This document shows positions 12,483-23,539 of a stretch of DNA of 64,000 nucleotides, piece after piece; positions within the stretch are counted from its first letter, which is position 1, and every line of letters begins with the position of its first letter. The stretch is from NCBI GenBank assembly GCA_000320605.2, contig KB445794.1, positions 787,837 through 851,836 on the forward strand, read 5' to 3'. A model generated the notes under the pieces. It was not told the DNA's origin. It searched no databases and was given only the letters and a program-made list of their open reading frames with translations. Origin of the DNA: Gelatoporia subvermispora B. Lineage: Eukaryota; Basidiomycota; Agaricomycetes; Polyporales; Gelatoporiaceae. The position numbers and the translations under genes are program-made.

Positions 12483-13001
12483 ATGCATTTTTCGGACCTG
12501 CATTTGTTGTTGTACCGTCTACGACGTGTTACTCTGTATACTGTGTGTAGTTCAGCTATGGTGACGCCTCAAATTGTTCACGACCTCTTACCTGTATCGT
12601 TAACTATTAATACAAGCAATGCTCTCTTGGTCATAACTTCGTATTGCAAATGCCGTTTCCGATGTGGTTCATTAAAGGCGGACTCCGGGGAAAGGTCAAC
12701 AATGCACCTTGTTCTCGCCCGACACGAGGCCTGCATGAGGCTGCTCGGAGTCTTTCAGAACTCGAGAGCTCGGCGAACTCCTCTCCATTGCATCACGTGA
12801 CCGCAACTCGAGTAGCGCGAAAGTGACATCACACCCTGGTGCGAGGATCCAGCCGCTCCGCCGTCAGCCACCTGTCCTGCGCTCCTGGGCAACGATGGCG
12901 GGGCAACGAACATTATTAAACTTTGCAAGCGACCATCACCGCTACATTGAACATAGCTAGACATATCTATCATATCGAGTCTACATACCATCTCGCGCGA
13001 C
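12483..13001. other. Intergenic region
   Basis: Separates two genes on the + strand. No RNA gene or repeat seen; it should contain the 3' end of the 544-aa gene and the promoter of the 137-aa gene. Confidence 0.5.
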
Positions 13002-13539
13002 ATGTCGGACCAGACAGGGCACCAAATGGGCGCGAACTCTATGAACATCGCCTTCGCAGACTCGACGGGCTTCGGGATAAACCCTGAGACCGGCACGCGG
13101 TCAGATTTCACCGAGTCGGCGAGCCTCGCGTCCGGCGGGCTCGTGGAAATGCCACAGGACGTCGGGTACAAGCGCGAGGCTGCGGACCCTGCACCCAGTA
13201 GGCGGGCTGAAGGCGGTGCGTGGCTTGATGGAATTTTGAGGAAAGGAATGCTGACAGTAATGTTCTGAAACAGGTGCCACATATGACCCGTCGTCGCAGA
13301 TGACCGCGCAGGCGAGGCATGGTGCACGACAGGAAGCAGAAACTGAGCATGCGAAGACGTTGCCGAGACAAGAACACCCAGGTGAGATAGGAGGTGAATA
13401 GGAGGTGAAGTAGTACACTGAATGGTGGATGCTGACATCTCGAGTAGTCAGCCGCGCTGCAGTGGAGGATTTCAAAGACGAAGTTGGCTCGCTGGAGGGA
13501 AGACTGGGAAGCACGGTGCCACAAACAAGGGATTTCTGA
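13002..13539 (+). CDS. Small 137-aa hydrophilic protein
   Basis: Three exons (13002-13215, 13274-13381, 13448-13539) join in phase through canonical GTGCGT and GTGAGA donors and CAG/TAG acceptors, giving 137 aa. The protein begins MSDQTGHQMGANSMNIAF, contains a Ser/Thr-rich acidic stretch and a mixed-charge helix (ARQEAETEHAKTLPRQEH), and ends AVEDFKDEVGSLEGRLG followed by STVPQTRDF. No signal peptide or transmembrane segment is visible. The DFKDEVGSLEGRLGS end and the overall composition recall small stress or hydrophilin-like fungal proteins, but this is only a resemblance. Function unknown. Confidence 0.72.
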
Positions 13540-13962
13540 GAAGACGTGATGGGACATGCGAGGCAGTTGTATCATGATACGGCATCTGTGTAAAATCTAT
13601 TTTCAGCGACAGTGTCAATCACGTACCCATCGTGTTGTTCCTATCTCATCAACGATCCACTGGCATAAGCTAGACCGACCGAAGTCAGCATACGATCCTA
13701 TTCAAAACACTATGGTAATGCGTCACACAAAAATCAACCTGGCGACCCAATAAGTAAATCACAATATTAACACCGGGGAGCATATGAAGCACTGAGCCAT
13801 CTTCATACACAGCAGAGTAACACGAACAGCAGCCGACGAGTTCAGGATGCGGGGACACGAGAGCGCGGACTCGGTTTTATGCAGTTTTGTGCATGAACGA
13901 TGCGAAGGAATGGAGTGGGCGTGGCGAGCGTGAGGCGAGAAGGGACGTGGGTATATATGGGG
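13540..13962. other. Convergent intergenic region
   Basis: Holds the 3' ends of the 137-aa gene (+) and the Kre9-like gene (-). No other feature seen. Confidence 0.5.
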
Positions 13963-15043
13963 TTAGAGGGCGATGGCGAAGGTGATGGCCGCGACGCCGA
14001 GGGCGAGAGCGCCGCGGAAGACGTGGTGGTCGATGGACAGCGTGCTGAGTGCACCGTTTGCACCGGCGTTGGCGGTGGTGGTGTTGGCGTTTGAGCCCGA
14101 AGCTACGCCAGGGGAAGCACCGACCGCGCCGGTGGAGGGCGTCGCGGAACCGCGTACGGTCTGTAGAGAGTTCGGAGCACTCTGGGTGCCAGCCGCAGGG
14201 GCAGCGCCATTCGTCGCGGGCACAACCTCCGTCGCGCCCGGGCCGGCGACGGAGGTGGGTGGGACCGAGGAGACTGAGGGAGTGGAGACGAGCGACCATC
14301 CAGACGGAACACTCGCTGAGAAGTATGTAAGTACCGAACCGCTGCCTGCTGCCTGGACAGAGATAAACGGACCCGCGCTAAACGTGGGGGACGCGGACGC
14401 AGGTGCGGACGCCACCGCAGTCGCTGTCGCCCCTGCGGTGCTCTCGCCAAACGCGGGCGAGGGCTGTGCGTCGGCCGGGTTGTCCAGTGCGGCGGTACCC
14501 CAAGGAATCGCAGAGCCACCAGGTTGCGTGCTCTCCGCCGGCGCGGTGGTCGCTCCCGAGGCGTCCGCAATAGCGAAACGTGTGGTCCAGTAAATTGCCG
14601 TCGAGTAGGGAGAGGTGAATTGGTAGAAGTACACGGGAGAGTGGGGGCTGACCTGTATCCGCGAGGAAATGTGCGCGTCAGTAATGATTCGAAATGGCCC
14701 AAATGATTTCGGGCACGAACCGCAGGGCAGGGATAGGTGAAACTGTTATTGTCCGAGTCCGTTCCATCGACAGTGGCGACAGCTAGTAAGCGCCCATTAG
14801 ACCGAATAGAAACATGTTGCGTGTCAGCAACATACTGGTGAGATACTGCATGTCGAAGTTGTCGCCAGCCATGAGCTCGATGTTCATGACCTTCCATACA
14901 CCAGTGGTGTCGGCTTCCCAAGAGACGAAGCAGTTCGAACCCTCATTGTACACAGAGCCCGGACCCGGTTCTGAGGGCGTCGGGTCGGCGCGGACGATCG
15001 CAACGCCTGCGAGGAGAGCAAATAGAGCCGGAGTGAAGACCAT
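13963..15043 (-). CDS. Kre9/Knh1-like Ser/Thr-rich GPI-anchored wall protein
   Basis: Predicted secreted, GPI-anchored cell-surface glycoprotein. Exons 15043-14836, 14782-14721 and 14652-13963 join in phase to 319 aa. A signal peptide (MVFTPALFALLAGVAIVRA) is followed by the Kre9/Knh1-type N-terminal domain: the GSVYNEGSNCFVSWEADTTG strand, then WKVMNIELMAG, then the TVDGTDSDNNSFTYPCPAV segment and SPVYFYQFTSPYSTAIYWTT. The second half is Ser/Thr/Ala/Pro-rich, as in heavily O-mannosylated wall proteins. The extreme C-terminus is a hydrophobic tail (GALALGVAAITFAIAL) typical of GPI-anchor addition, with small residues (NAGANGALS) upstream as possible omega site. Kre9/Knh1 relatives act in beta-1,6-glucan assembly, but the short basidiomycete GPI members are a broad family without a fixed role. 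Confidence 0.85.
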
Positions 15044-15881
15044 CGTTGAAGTAGGGTGTGTTGAGCTACCTCTAGTAGAATTTCGAGAGGTCCGCAGAAA
15101 CTAGTCAGTTTTCTCCCTGTTTGAAGTTCGAAAGATAAATGAAGAAACACGTACCGAAAAACCCGACTTTCAGGACAAGATAAAAATGAACACAAAGGAG
15201 CGACGGTGCAAGGAGCGGAATGTCCTGGTGGGCGCGACGGGCGGGGACGTCGTAGTCAACTATCAAGTCGGGCTGAGGACAGGGCAGGAGCAGACGTCGC
15301 CGTCTGAATTATTACTACGGTTTCCTGATCTGGTAATATCAGGCACTTTTGTGCCACGTGCAGGTGATCTCGCATCACAGAAACCGGCGGTAGCGCTTGC
15401 ACACACGCGGCCTAAACCGCCGCTCGCTCTCTGCCAGGCAATTCACGGTCAAGACATCCGCCACAACACAGCAACGCTCTAACTTCCCAGTCAAATGTTG
15501 TCTTCAAGACATATCGTCTCCAAGTCTGCTCGCGCCCGCAGCCACGACGAGTCACCATATCATGGCAGCTTGAGAAACTACCTCGAGAGTTGCTTATCAT
15601 TTGCCGTGCCTGCCGGTGCATAAGTAGCGGCAGGCGCTACCGCACCTTAAGAGCGCAACCGCCGACCGTCAATGCACACTACGAGTCATGCGAGGTGTCT
15701 GGGAGTTTACCCGTAGTCAAGCGGAGGCACAACTACGAGCGGAACATCGTATTACAGCTCTATTGGTCCGTCGGCCGTGAGGAGGAAAGCGGGGAGTGCA
15801 CTGCAATGCGTCAGGCCAAGACATTGTTGTAAACGTGCTCGGGTGCGCCGGCGCGCGATCACGGACATTACTAACCGTCCG
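15044..15881. other. Intergenic region
   Basis: Upstream of the Kre9-like gene and downstream of the RNase H2C gene, both on the - strand. No RNA gene, repeat or further coding region recognised. Confidence 0.5.
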
Positions 15882-16869
15882 TCATAGATCGACGCGGTGT
15901 ATCTGTCGCTAGGTGTGAGTGGAAGTTGGATGGAAGTCGACATCTGTGCGAACTCACTTCTGCAGCCAATCTGGTCCATTCTGTCAGTGACCGCAGGTAT
16001 TCGTCCTTGCCCTCGTCGACAGGGAAATCCGGATTCCAAAGCACAAACTGTGAGAACGTCGATGTGGCAGTTAGTGTCCGCACCGGTTCCTCCGGATATG
16101 TTCCGTCTACCATCCCATTCTGCTCTTCGCCATTGCCGCAATCGTCCATGTCCTCATCCTCGACGTCCGACTCAACGCGCGCAGAGCGTCGCGTTCCTTT
16201 TCTGCCCGCCTTCTGCGCCCTGGCTTTAGCCTTTTCTCGCTCTCTCGCGCGGTCCTGTGCTTTCCGCGCGGCAGCAACCTCCGCCGTTCCATCCTCCGGA
16301 GCGCGCAAGACGATCCCCGCATATCCCTCGGGAAGGGAGATCGTCAGGCCCTGCATTGCTCTGCCTCTGAAGGAGGCGGCCCATCTCTCTGCGGACGCCG
16401 ACGAAGACTTGCTGGCAGAATCAGATTGTGAGGCGTCTGCCGTAATAGTTTCCGTGGCAAGAGTGACGGTAGAAGTAGTTGCAACGAGAGTAGACTGTGT
16501 TTCCTCTATTGTACCATCTTCGGTTTCACGGGTGATCTTCGATGATAATTCCTCCAAAGATGACTGTGTCTCCTGTGTTGAGGTCGGGTCTGTGTCGAGA
16601 GTGACACTTGTCGAGGTCGCCACAAGTGTGGATCGTGAGGATGATGCAGTGGCACTTCCCGTGGCAGTCTCCGACGCAGTCCCAAAGTATTTGCTCGTAT
16701 GATTATCTTCTTGGCCAAAGACAAATGCAGGCGCAGGTCGGACACGTAGATATGTCGAGACGGGTGCAGGTCCGGAGTACGCGATATGGAATGGCATGAG
16801 GTTCGGCGTGCATTTCGGTAACGATGCCTCCAAAGGGGCGATCTCCAGCAACTGGCTCTGAGTAGACAT
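15882..16869 (-). CDS. RNASEH2C: Ribonuclease H2 subunit C
   Basis: Non-catalytic C subunit of the heterotrimeric RNase H2, which removes ribonucleotides and RNA primers from nuclear DNA. Exons 16869-15958 and 15902-15882 give 310 aa; the second exon is only 21 nt and encodes IHRVDL plus the stop. Family blocks visible are PFHIAYSGPAPVSTYLRVRP near the N-terminus, FRGRAMQGLTISLPEGYAG then IVLRAPED in the middle, and FVLWNPDFPVDEGKDEYLRS followed by LTEWTRLAAE at the end. Between the first two blocks lies a Ser/Thr-rich low-complexity insert of about 100 residues; before the last block is a basic stretch (KAGRKGTRRSARVESDVEDE) that may be a nuclear signal. An in-frame ATG at 16935 would add 22 residues; the one at 16869 starts nearer the conserved region and is preferred. 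Divergent from the HIRIP3-like gene. Confidence 0.88.
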
Positions 16870-17315
16870 ACTCAACTTTAGAGAAGTCAATATTGTGAAG
16901 ATGGGAGAAAGCGATAGCCCTGGTGTTCGGAGCACTGTGCGTTCAGACTCGACCTTGGGACGCGAGACGATTCACGCGCGTCGGTCAGACGCGTCTGGGC
17001 CGGCCCTGAACTTCTAACCCTGACGGGCACGCACGCAAAGCCACAGCAACGCATGCTATCGAACATAAAATCCCATCGCCTTATCTTGAATTCTTCTAAT
17101 GCACATGAAGTAGGAAATATAGTTCACAGAAGTCCTAATTTTGTGTGCGACCGATGCGCGAGAGGTACGGGCGCCAACGCAAACAGGTGCAAACGCGAAC
17201 GCGTTAGGCGCGTCCTCGCGTGACCTAAATTCTAATACACGCGCGCGTCTGCGGCGACACGCCAGTCATCGCGTTCTCGCTTCACTTCGGTCTCTATTAG
17301 CAATTACTGGACTCT
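16870..17315. promoter_or_regulatory. Bidirectional promoter with ACGCG(T) cluster
   Basis: This 446-bp gap separates the start codons of two divergent genes, RNase H2C and a HIRIP3-like histone chaperone. It has perfect ACGCGT palindromes at 16989-16994 and 17199-17204, plus several more CGCG/ACGCG cores around 16972-16982, 17194-17215 and 17238-17250. ACGCGT is the MCB site bound by the fungal MBF (Mbp1/Swi6) complex at G1/S genes. Both flanking products act in chromatin replication or repair, which fits, but binding is inferred only. Confidence 0.5.
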
Positions 17316-19500
17316 ATGATGGATCTCGACCTCGACGAGATTCTGGGTCACACACGCACAGTCGTGCAGGATGCTGTTGCCAAAGATACTATAGGGTGAC
17401 GTAGCCAATACTTAGGTTCCACACCCGGAGACTAACGTCGAATCTCCCAGTGACCTCACCCCACGTCTCGTCCGTAGTGAAGTCGAGAAGCGCATGGGTC
17501 TAGACAGCGGTACTCTGGATGCACCTGAATACAAGAAAGCGATAAAGGACGCGGCTGCCACGGCTGTGGTATGACGTCACGCGCTTCTAGTGAATCGCGC
17601 GGACGGTATGTTTATGCAGGTCTCCCATAGGTGGACGCGGAGAAACAGGCGCAGGAGAACGCAAAAGACTCCCCCAAGAACACCAAGGCAAAGCAGAAGC
17701 CTGAGAAGGGCACCAGGAGACCGAGCTCTGGCTCAGCAACAGCCAGTACGTCAAAGGCGAAACGTGGGGAGCAGAAGACCGAACCGCCGAAACGTCGGAA
17801 AGGGGGCAAGGGCCCAAAATCTAGCGTGTGTGCGGGTATCTGATTGGTCTGAATTTTTTGCGAGAATCTCTTCACAGGAATTCATTCCATCTGATGAAGA
17901 TGGCGAAGGCGAAGTAAAACCTCGCTCTCAGGTTAAGAAGACCAAGAAGGTTAGGGCCGTGGTAAGCGGCCAACTCCTTCCATGTCATACGAACAAGCCC
18001 ATAATATATCTGTGCAGATGGACTCTGCCGAGTCTTCGAATGAAGACGAAGAAGTGCAGCTCAGCGTGCGGAAACAGATCGCCACTGAAGCTAAGTCATC
18101 GGTAAGATCGGGACTTCGATGTTCCGTTATGCATGTGTTCACAGCTGCGCAGTTGAGGGCAATCATCTCGAACGGAGATGACGACGACGAACCGGCCGGC
18201 GCCCGGGGCAATGTTGACGAAGGCGGCACGAAGGTGAGGGCATACCCGCGGCCTCATGAGCTATCTCGTCTCAGAACACGGGACATGTATTGACACCGGT
18301 GCATCAATCTGTAGGACTCGGATCCAGGCCTGGAAGAGTCGGAAGAACCGCCCAAGAAACAACAGAAGACCGGGCCAGACATGACTAACAAGGTATGTAC
18401 AGCGAAGGAACAAGCGGCCGCAAACAAGCCTGACATTTCCTTCGCGAAGGTACCCTCAACCGGGACATCTGCACGCACACATAGCCGCCAATCTGCGACT
18501 GTGGACGACGCTGGTGAGGTGTGTGGTTAGAATTTCGATCACACGCGTGTCACGCTGACACCTCTCATGCGCAGCGAAGTGAATCTGAGATGTCTGTGGT
18601 CATCGACGAACCCAAGCCCAAACGTGGCCGGAAGAAAGTTGGTCTGTGTGCACCACTTTGTCTTACCCTGCTGACGGATCTCGATTAGGCCACAGGTGCT
18701 GCACATGTGAGTGCCCTTCACCTATTTCCCCCCCTCCACTACTCCACTGACGACCCTGCTCAGCCATCTGCTAAGGGCTCGCGCGAGACGTCGGTAGCTG
18801 ATTCAGGCGATGGCAAACCTAAACGCGGTCGAGGCTCTGCAAAGACGTTATCGAAAGAGGAAGAGACAATCAAGCGACTGAAGGTGAGCTTCTGATTGGA
18901 CTTCTATGCGCTGGTCGGTGGCGTCGCTCCCGCGGTGTCCGCCCGGCGCTGGCCTGATGTCTCGCACGGGCAGCCGAGCTGCTCTTGAGCGCAGCATTTC
19001 TAATTGGCTGCTGGCGCTCTTCCCAGTCCCTCGTTGTGGCATGCGGTGTGCGCAAGGTCTGGGCGAAGGAATTCAAGGGTCTAGACAGGCCTGCCGATCA
19101 GATTAAGCGGCTGAAGAGTATCCTCGCGGATCTGGGAATGACCGGCCGCCTGAGCATGGAACAGGCCAAGGCCATCCGGGAGCGCAGGGAACTGGCCAAG
19201 GAACTGGGTACGGTCTTTCTCCGCGATATCTGCGCGCGAACGTTCACGGAGTTTTATCCTTCTAGAGGATGTGCAGGAGTTCGAGAAGACCATGGTGCGA
19301 GGACCCTCGGCCGGGCGCATCCGGAAAACGGTCGCGCGAGAGGAGGAATCAGAGGAAGATTCCGACGTGGATATGGCCGCTGTACCAAAGCGGAAACCGG
19401 TGAGTTATCTTTGCGGATCTTGAAGCATGTTGCTGACGACCCATAGAATGCGCATGCCAGCATCATGGCCTTCCTGGGCGATCAGAGCGAAGATGAGTAG
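17316..19500 (+). CDS. HIRIP3-like histone chaperone with DEK-C domain
   Basis: Nuclear acidic/basic protein expected to bind histones. It starts MMDLDLDEILGHTRTVVQDA; exon 2 supplies a DEK_C-like fold (DLTPRLVRSEVEKRMGLD through APEYKKAIKDAA). The middle is a chain of small exons encoding alternating acidic and Lys/Arg-rich tracts (KGGKGPKSS, SDEDGEGEVKPRSQVKKTKK, NGDDDDEPAG, EPKPKRGRKK), many with Ser-Asp/Glu CK2-type sites. The C-terminal domain is the HIRIP3 signature: VVACGVRKVWAKEFKGLD, then QIKRLKSILADLGMTG and MEQAKAIRERRELAKELGDV, followed by EFEKTMV. It ends IMAFLGDQSEDE, an acidic tail like Chz-type H2A-H2B binding tails. About nine introns; the internal exon borders are approximate. 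Shares a divergent promoter with RNase H2C. Confidence 0.82.
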
Positions 19501-20267
19501 TGTGTCTTTGCAAAGTGTTCGTGAAATCCCGGTGTTGCCTTCTTGCCTTCTATGCTGTGCAGCTTCCTCCATCCCCCGTCCCTCTGCTTCATGAAACTGA
19601 CATGCTCATATATGAGTGCATCATTTGCTGCTACCTCACCTCGTGCGCCGTACTAATCACGACATTTTCCGTCAATATGTATTGCAAATTATCACTTCAG
19701 TAGGAGTCAGAGATTTTAGCCCCATTATCACTCCAGTATGAAATGCCCCCGCAAAACAGTCCGCCTTGCCCGAGTCTGCCGTTCTGTTTTGGGCCCTGGT
19801 CGATGTCGATAGACCATTTTTCTTTCACTTGAAGGACAGGTCAATCCGAGATAAGATTAGATGAGCATTCACGCTCACGTGGGTCTTAAGATAAGATTAG
19901 ATGCCTCCCGAGTCAGTCAGCGCCCTCCTCGACCGGAGGGAGGGTTGGCATTTGGCAGGACCTTGATCAGTAATATATCATTTCGCTCTTTCTTACTCAC
20001 TCCTTCGGGCTCATAGGGATCTTCTGGCGACATCTTTGTGAAGCGTCCTGATCCACACAACCGTGATTTAGACTTATAGCGTACGCATCGAGCAAGTCCG
20101 ATTACATTACCCTTTCCACATGCTCCCTCGGATTCTTAGGCAAACCTGAACTTCTCTTGAGACTCTACCCCGAGTCCGTTCTAACTCCGTCGCCTTGTGC
20201 CGTTTATAAGTCCTCATAAGAGCTCTTGGAGCTTGCTCACTGGTTGAAACTTGAGTCTGTCTCTACG
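19501..20267. other. Intergenic region with a GATAAG-containing direct repeat
   Basis: Lies between the HIRIP3-like gene and VPS25, both +. The sequence AGATAAGATTAGATG occurs twice, near 19849 and 19888, about 39 bp apart; each has a GATAAG core, the target of fungal GATA factors. Otherwise nothing recognised. Confidence 0.4.
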
Positions 20268-21066
20268 ATGCAGCTTTCAACGCATACTACGGTATCTGGT
20301 CCGTCGTCTTGCACACTGTGTTCGACATCGCCTTATTGATGTTGCGCAAACTAAGGCTTCCTTCTCCCATCCATACATTCGGCTCCCCCATTCTTCACGT
20401 AAGAGCTAGGTGGTATATGAGACAGTCTGTCCCGGATTCTCACAAGTCTTTGCTGTAGACAGCAGCCTAATCCGGCTACGCAAGCAATCGTCGCAGAACA
20501 ATGGTCAAAGCTAATCCTATCCTACGCGCGATTTCGCAATATTTTTACCCTGAGAGTAGAAGATGCTGAGATACCAGGAGGCGAATGGGATGAAATCCTG
20601 AGGAACGAACGGATCAATAGTGAGTATATGCATGGAAGATCATAATGCGTCCACTGACGTCCAGCTTAGGGCGGCTCTTACCAGCGCATCTAGCAAACCT
20701 CATAGTGGACATGGTCTCGAAGAATCTTGCATCATACGAGCCTCCTGATCAGACGCGATCGGTGCTTCTTTGGTGGAGGCAGCCAGATGAATGGGCCGAA
20801 GTTCTTTACCAATGGGTGAGCCCTGCTTGAGTTTCAATATCGTGTTTCACTCACACTGCCTGGGGTAGGCTGATTCCACAGGACAGATGAATACAATTCT
20901 TACATTCTACGAGATTGTGGATCCACCTGTACCATCCGCGCTATCTGGCATACCAATGCCTATCCTACGCAGAGCTGTGAACATACTGGCAAAGTCACAG
21001 CGAGCACAAGTGATATCCGTAAGTGACGGGGAAGGCGTGCGGTTCCTGGCACGTCTTGGGAAGTGA
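20268..21066 (+). CDS. VPS25: ESCRT-II subunit Vps25
   Basis: Subunit of ESCRT-II, which links ubiquitinated cargo sorting to ESCRT-III recruitment on endosomes; Vps25 is the arm that binds Vps20. Exons 20268-20298, 20356-20398, 20459-20619, 20670-20815 and 20869-21066 join in phase to 192 aa, the usual length. The start MQLSTHTTVSG leads into the PPFFTQQPN motif shared with yeast and human Vps25 (PP[FL][FY]T.QPN), used to bind the ESCRT-II core. The first winged helix ends near LANLIVDMVSKNLASY; VLLWWRQPDEWAEVLYQW precedes the second winged helix (TGQMNTILTFYEI), and the C-terminus has VISVSDGEGVRF, matching the human VSDGRGVKF end. Tail to tail with the MFS gene, 136 bp apart. Confidence 0.93.
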
Positions 21067-21202
21067 AGTGTAGCATGCGTAGTCACATCTTTTGTATCTA
21101 CTAGCCTTCGATACCACTCTTCGTCACCGTCGTATTCCCCTCCTCCGAAGGTGCGGTGCGCATCTGTCTCCATCTCCAGTCTCTAGGCCAATGCATACAT
21201 CA

Positions 21203-23048
21203 TCACGATGCCCGCATCGCCCTCGGGACTCGAAGGGTGCCATTTTTGGTTGCCGCTACCAGAATGCTGCCGATGCTGGTTGCGATGGCGCACGTCCCGA
21301 CGAAAATCTCCACTGTACCGAAACCAAACGAGCCATAGCGCGCAGGCCCGGATGACGATGCCTTTCCGGCCTCATAGAGGATACCGGATATGATGGGTCC
21401 GATGACAGCCGCGACTCCCTTACATAAGGCCGTGGACCCGAAGGTGATCCCGGCGTGTTCAGGTTTGCTCCCAGCACAGTCAGCCGCTGCGGCTGGCCAT
21501 ACGGAAGAGAAACCTCCACTCTGCGAGGCCGTCAGATTTGAGGCGTAATCGTTAGAACGACGATTACTTACCAAACCGCCGAACATGATAGCGAACGCGA
21601 AGACTTGAGCCAAAGTGTTCGCAAAGCCCCAGAGCAGAAATGCAGCGATGCCGCTACCGACTGCGCTCACGAACATAATCCACGGGTAGGGAAATCGGTC
21701 GGTGAGATGTCCGATGAGGATTTGTCCAACGACACCGGAAGAGTTGAACAGCGACAGAACAATGGTGGCGGAGAGAGGGGATCCGACCGATTTTGTGAAG
21801 GTGGCGATATACAAGGAAACAGGGAAGTACGACAGGGCCTGGATGATGTTCGTTGCTGCCTGCATGTCCCATTATCACGAGAAGTCGCCGTCTTTCAATC
21901 AGGACACTTACAAAGGCATAGAACAGAGGGTTTTTGAGGAACTCCATGCCCGGCGGAATCAAGCGCGGTCTCCGCTGTCCGGGCTGGAACTTAGCGACAG
22001 GGACACGCGGGCGCACACCGAGTAGAGCGATGCCAGAGACGAAAAGCATGCAAAGCGCCCATGCACGGAGGGTCCATGCATATCCAGTATGATTCAGCAA
22101 TGCGTTCAGGACGAAGGGGAATGCAAAGCCTGGTCAAGCAACATGAGCGAATGTCGAGCTCATAGTCTAGAAGGCGTAGGGTGCTCACCCCCAACGCCAG
22201 AACCAGCGAAGATGATGCCTCCAGCAAGCCCACGGCGGCGAACGAACCACTGAGGCAATAGCAGAATGACTGGGAAATACAGGAGACCTGCACCAATGCC
22301 AAAGAAGACACCTTGTAGAAGGACCAGTTGCCAAACCTGAACAGTTTTATGGTGAGTGGGCTGAGCAAGACAACATCAACATGTGCTCACTACACACTTT
22401 TGTAGCGAAACTTGATATAAAAAGGCTCGTCACAGCCAAGCCGAGGCCTCCCCACATGTAGCGGGTGACCATGTCTGGGTAACGACCAAAAAAGAAGGAT
22501 AGAAAGAGACACTGGATTTGAGGAATGTGAATTCGAGATACATCATCTTGGTTCCTCCGTACCTCGGCATATTGAATTGCAATGGACGTAGTCCCGACCG
22601 CGGCGATTGCGACGGGTGACGCAGTGTTAAACGGTGGGTTGGACGTGTAATAGTCTGACAAGGCGGCAAGTGAGTTTGAATCCGAATAGCCTGTCCGCAC
22701 AGAGGTCTTACCTTGGAAGATACCATAACTGTGAGGTGATTGTCAGCCGCAGTTGAGGTATCGCAGTGCGCACGCAGCGAAATCGTGTCTGTACCTGAAT
22801 CCGAATCCCCATACCATAGTCTCGAGAACAAATGCAGAGATGCAGAACGTCCATGCTTTTCTGCCGCTGTCTACCGCGGGAAGTTCTTGGACATTCACGC
22901 CGTCCTGAGGTTCCAACTGATAAGCAAGTGCTGCCGAACTGGTGTCCGTGCGGAAGCTACTGGTGGGCCCCACTGACGACATCTCGTAGTCGCCGTCGAG
23001 GCTCTCCTGAAGGAGTTCAGTCATCTCTTCAGATGGTCGCAAAGACAC
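21203..23048 (-). CDS. MFS permease, monocarboxylate-transporter-like
   Basis: Twelve-span major facilitator of the fungal MCT/Mch type, probably in the plasma or vacuolar membrane. A hydrophilic N-terminus (MSLRPSEEMTELLQESLDG) of about 65 residues precedes the first helix (AWTFCISAFVLETMVWGFGF). The next exons give YGIFQDYYTSNPPFN and AAVGTTSIAIQYAE, the standard N-terminal pattern of this subfamily. The central loop contains GYAWTLRAWAL and the PGMEFLKNPLF stretch; the C-terminal half has NIIQALSYFPVSLYIATF, SGVVGQILIGHLTDRFPY (the second-half MFS motif) and ITFGSTALCKGVAAVIGPII. Ends VPRAMRAS. Several introns; borders not all fixed. Substrate cannot be told from sequence; Mch proteins of yeast include a riboflavin transporter and members not proven to carry monocarboxylates. 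Confidence 0.85.
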
Positions 23049-23539
23049 AAGCTCGTCTGACTTTTGAGGATGTCTACGCGGATGAAACCCAGTGCAGTAT
23101 TCCGTATGTCCGGGCAGCGGGCGCTATCTCGGCGAGTCATGTCTGATCAAGCGCCTCACTGGCTGATCACTCCCTGCACCAAGTTTCGAGGTTCCGGAGT
23201 TGAACGTTTGAACGTTGGAGGCCCAAAGAAAATGAAAAGAAGACGAGATAGTACATATGGACATAGCTGACTCCGTTGAATGCAATTCTCAGTAGAAGAA
23301 CTTTACCTCGAGTGGCTGGATACGGTATCTGTACGTGGTCACATGATGTTGAACTCGCGTCGCGTCGACGCGTTGGCCTGCTGACACCGTGCGACCACTC
23401 GGGTAGCTGGGCTGCATTCCGAAGTCCATATACCACACCGGAGGGTTATACAGACATAGGAACTTGATAGACACGAAGGTGAGCGTTCTTCAGGTTTCTG
23501 AATTTTCCCCCCTAAGTATTCAATAGCATTCTAGAGACA
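23049..23539. promoter_or_regulatory. Divergent promoter region, MFS / spindle pole protein
   Basis: About 490 bp between the start codons of two oppositely transcribed genes. No distinctive motif cluster was noticed. Confidence 0.35.
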
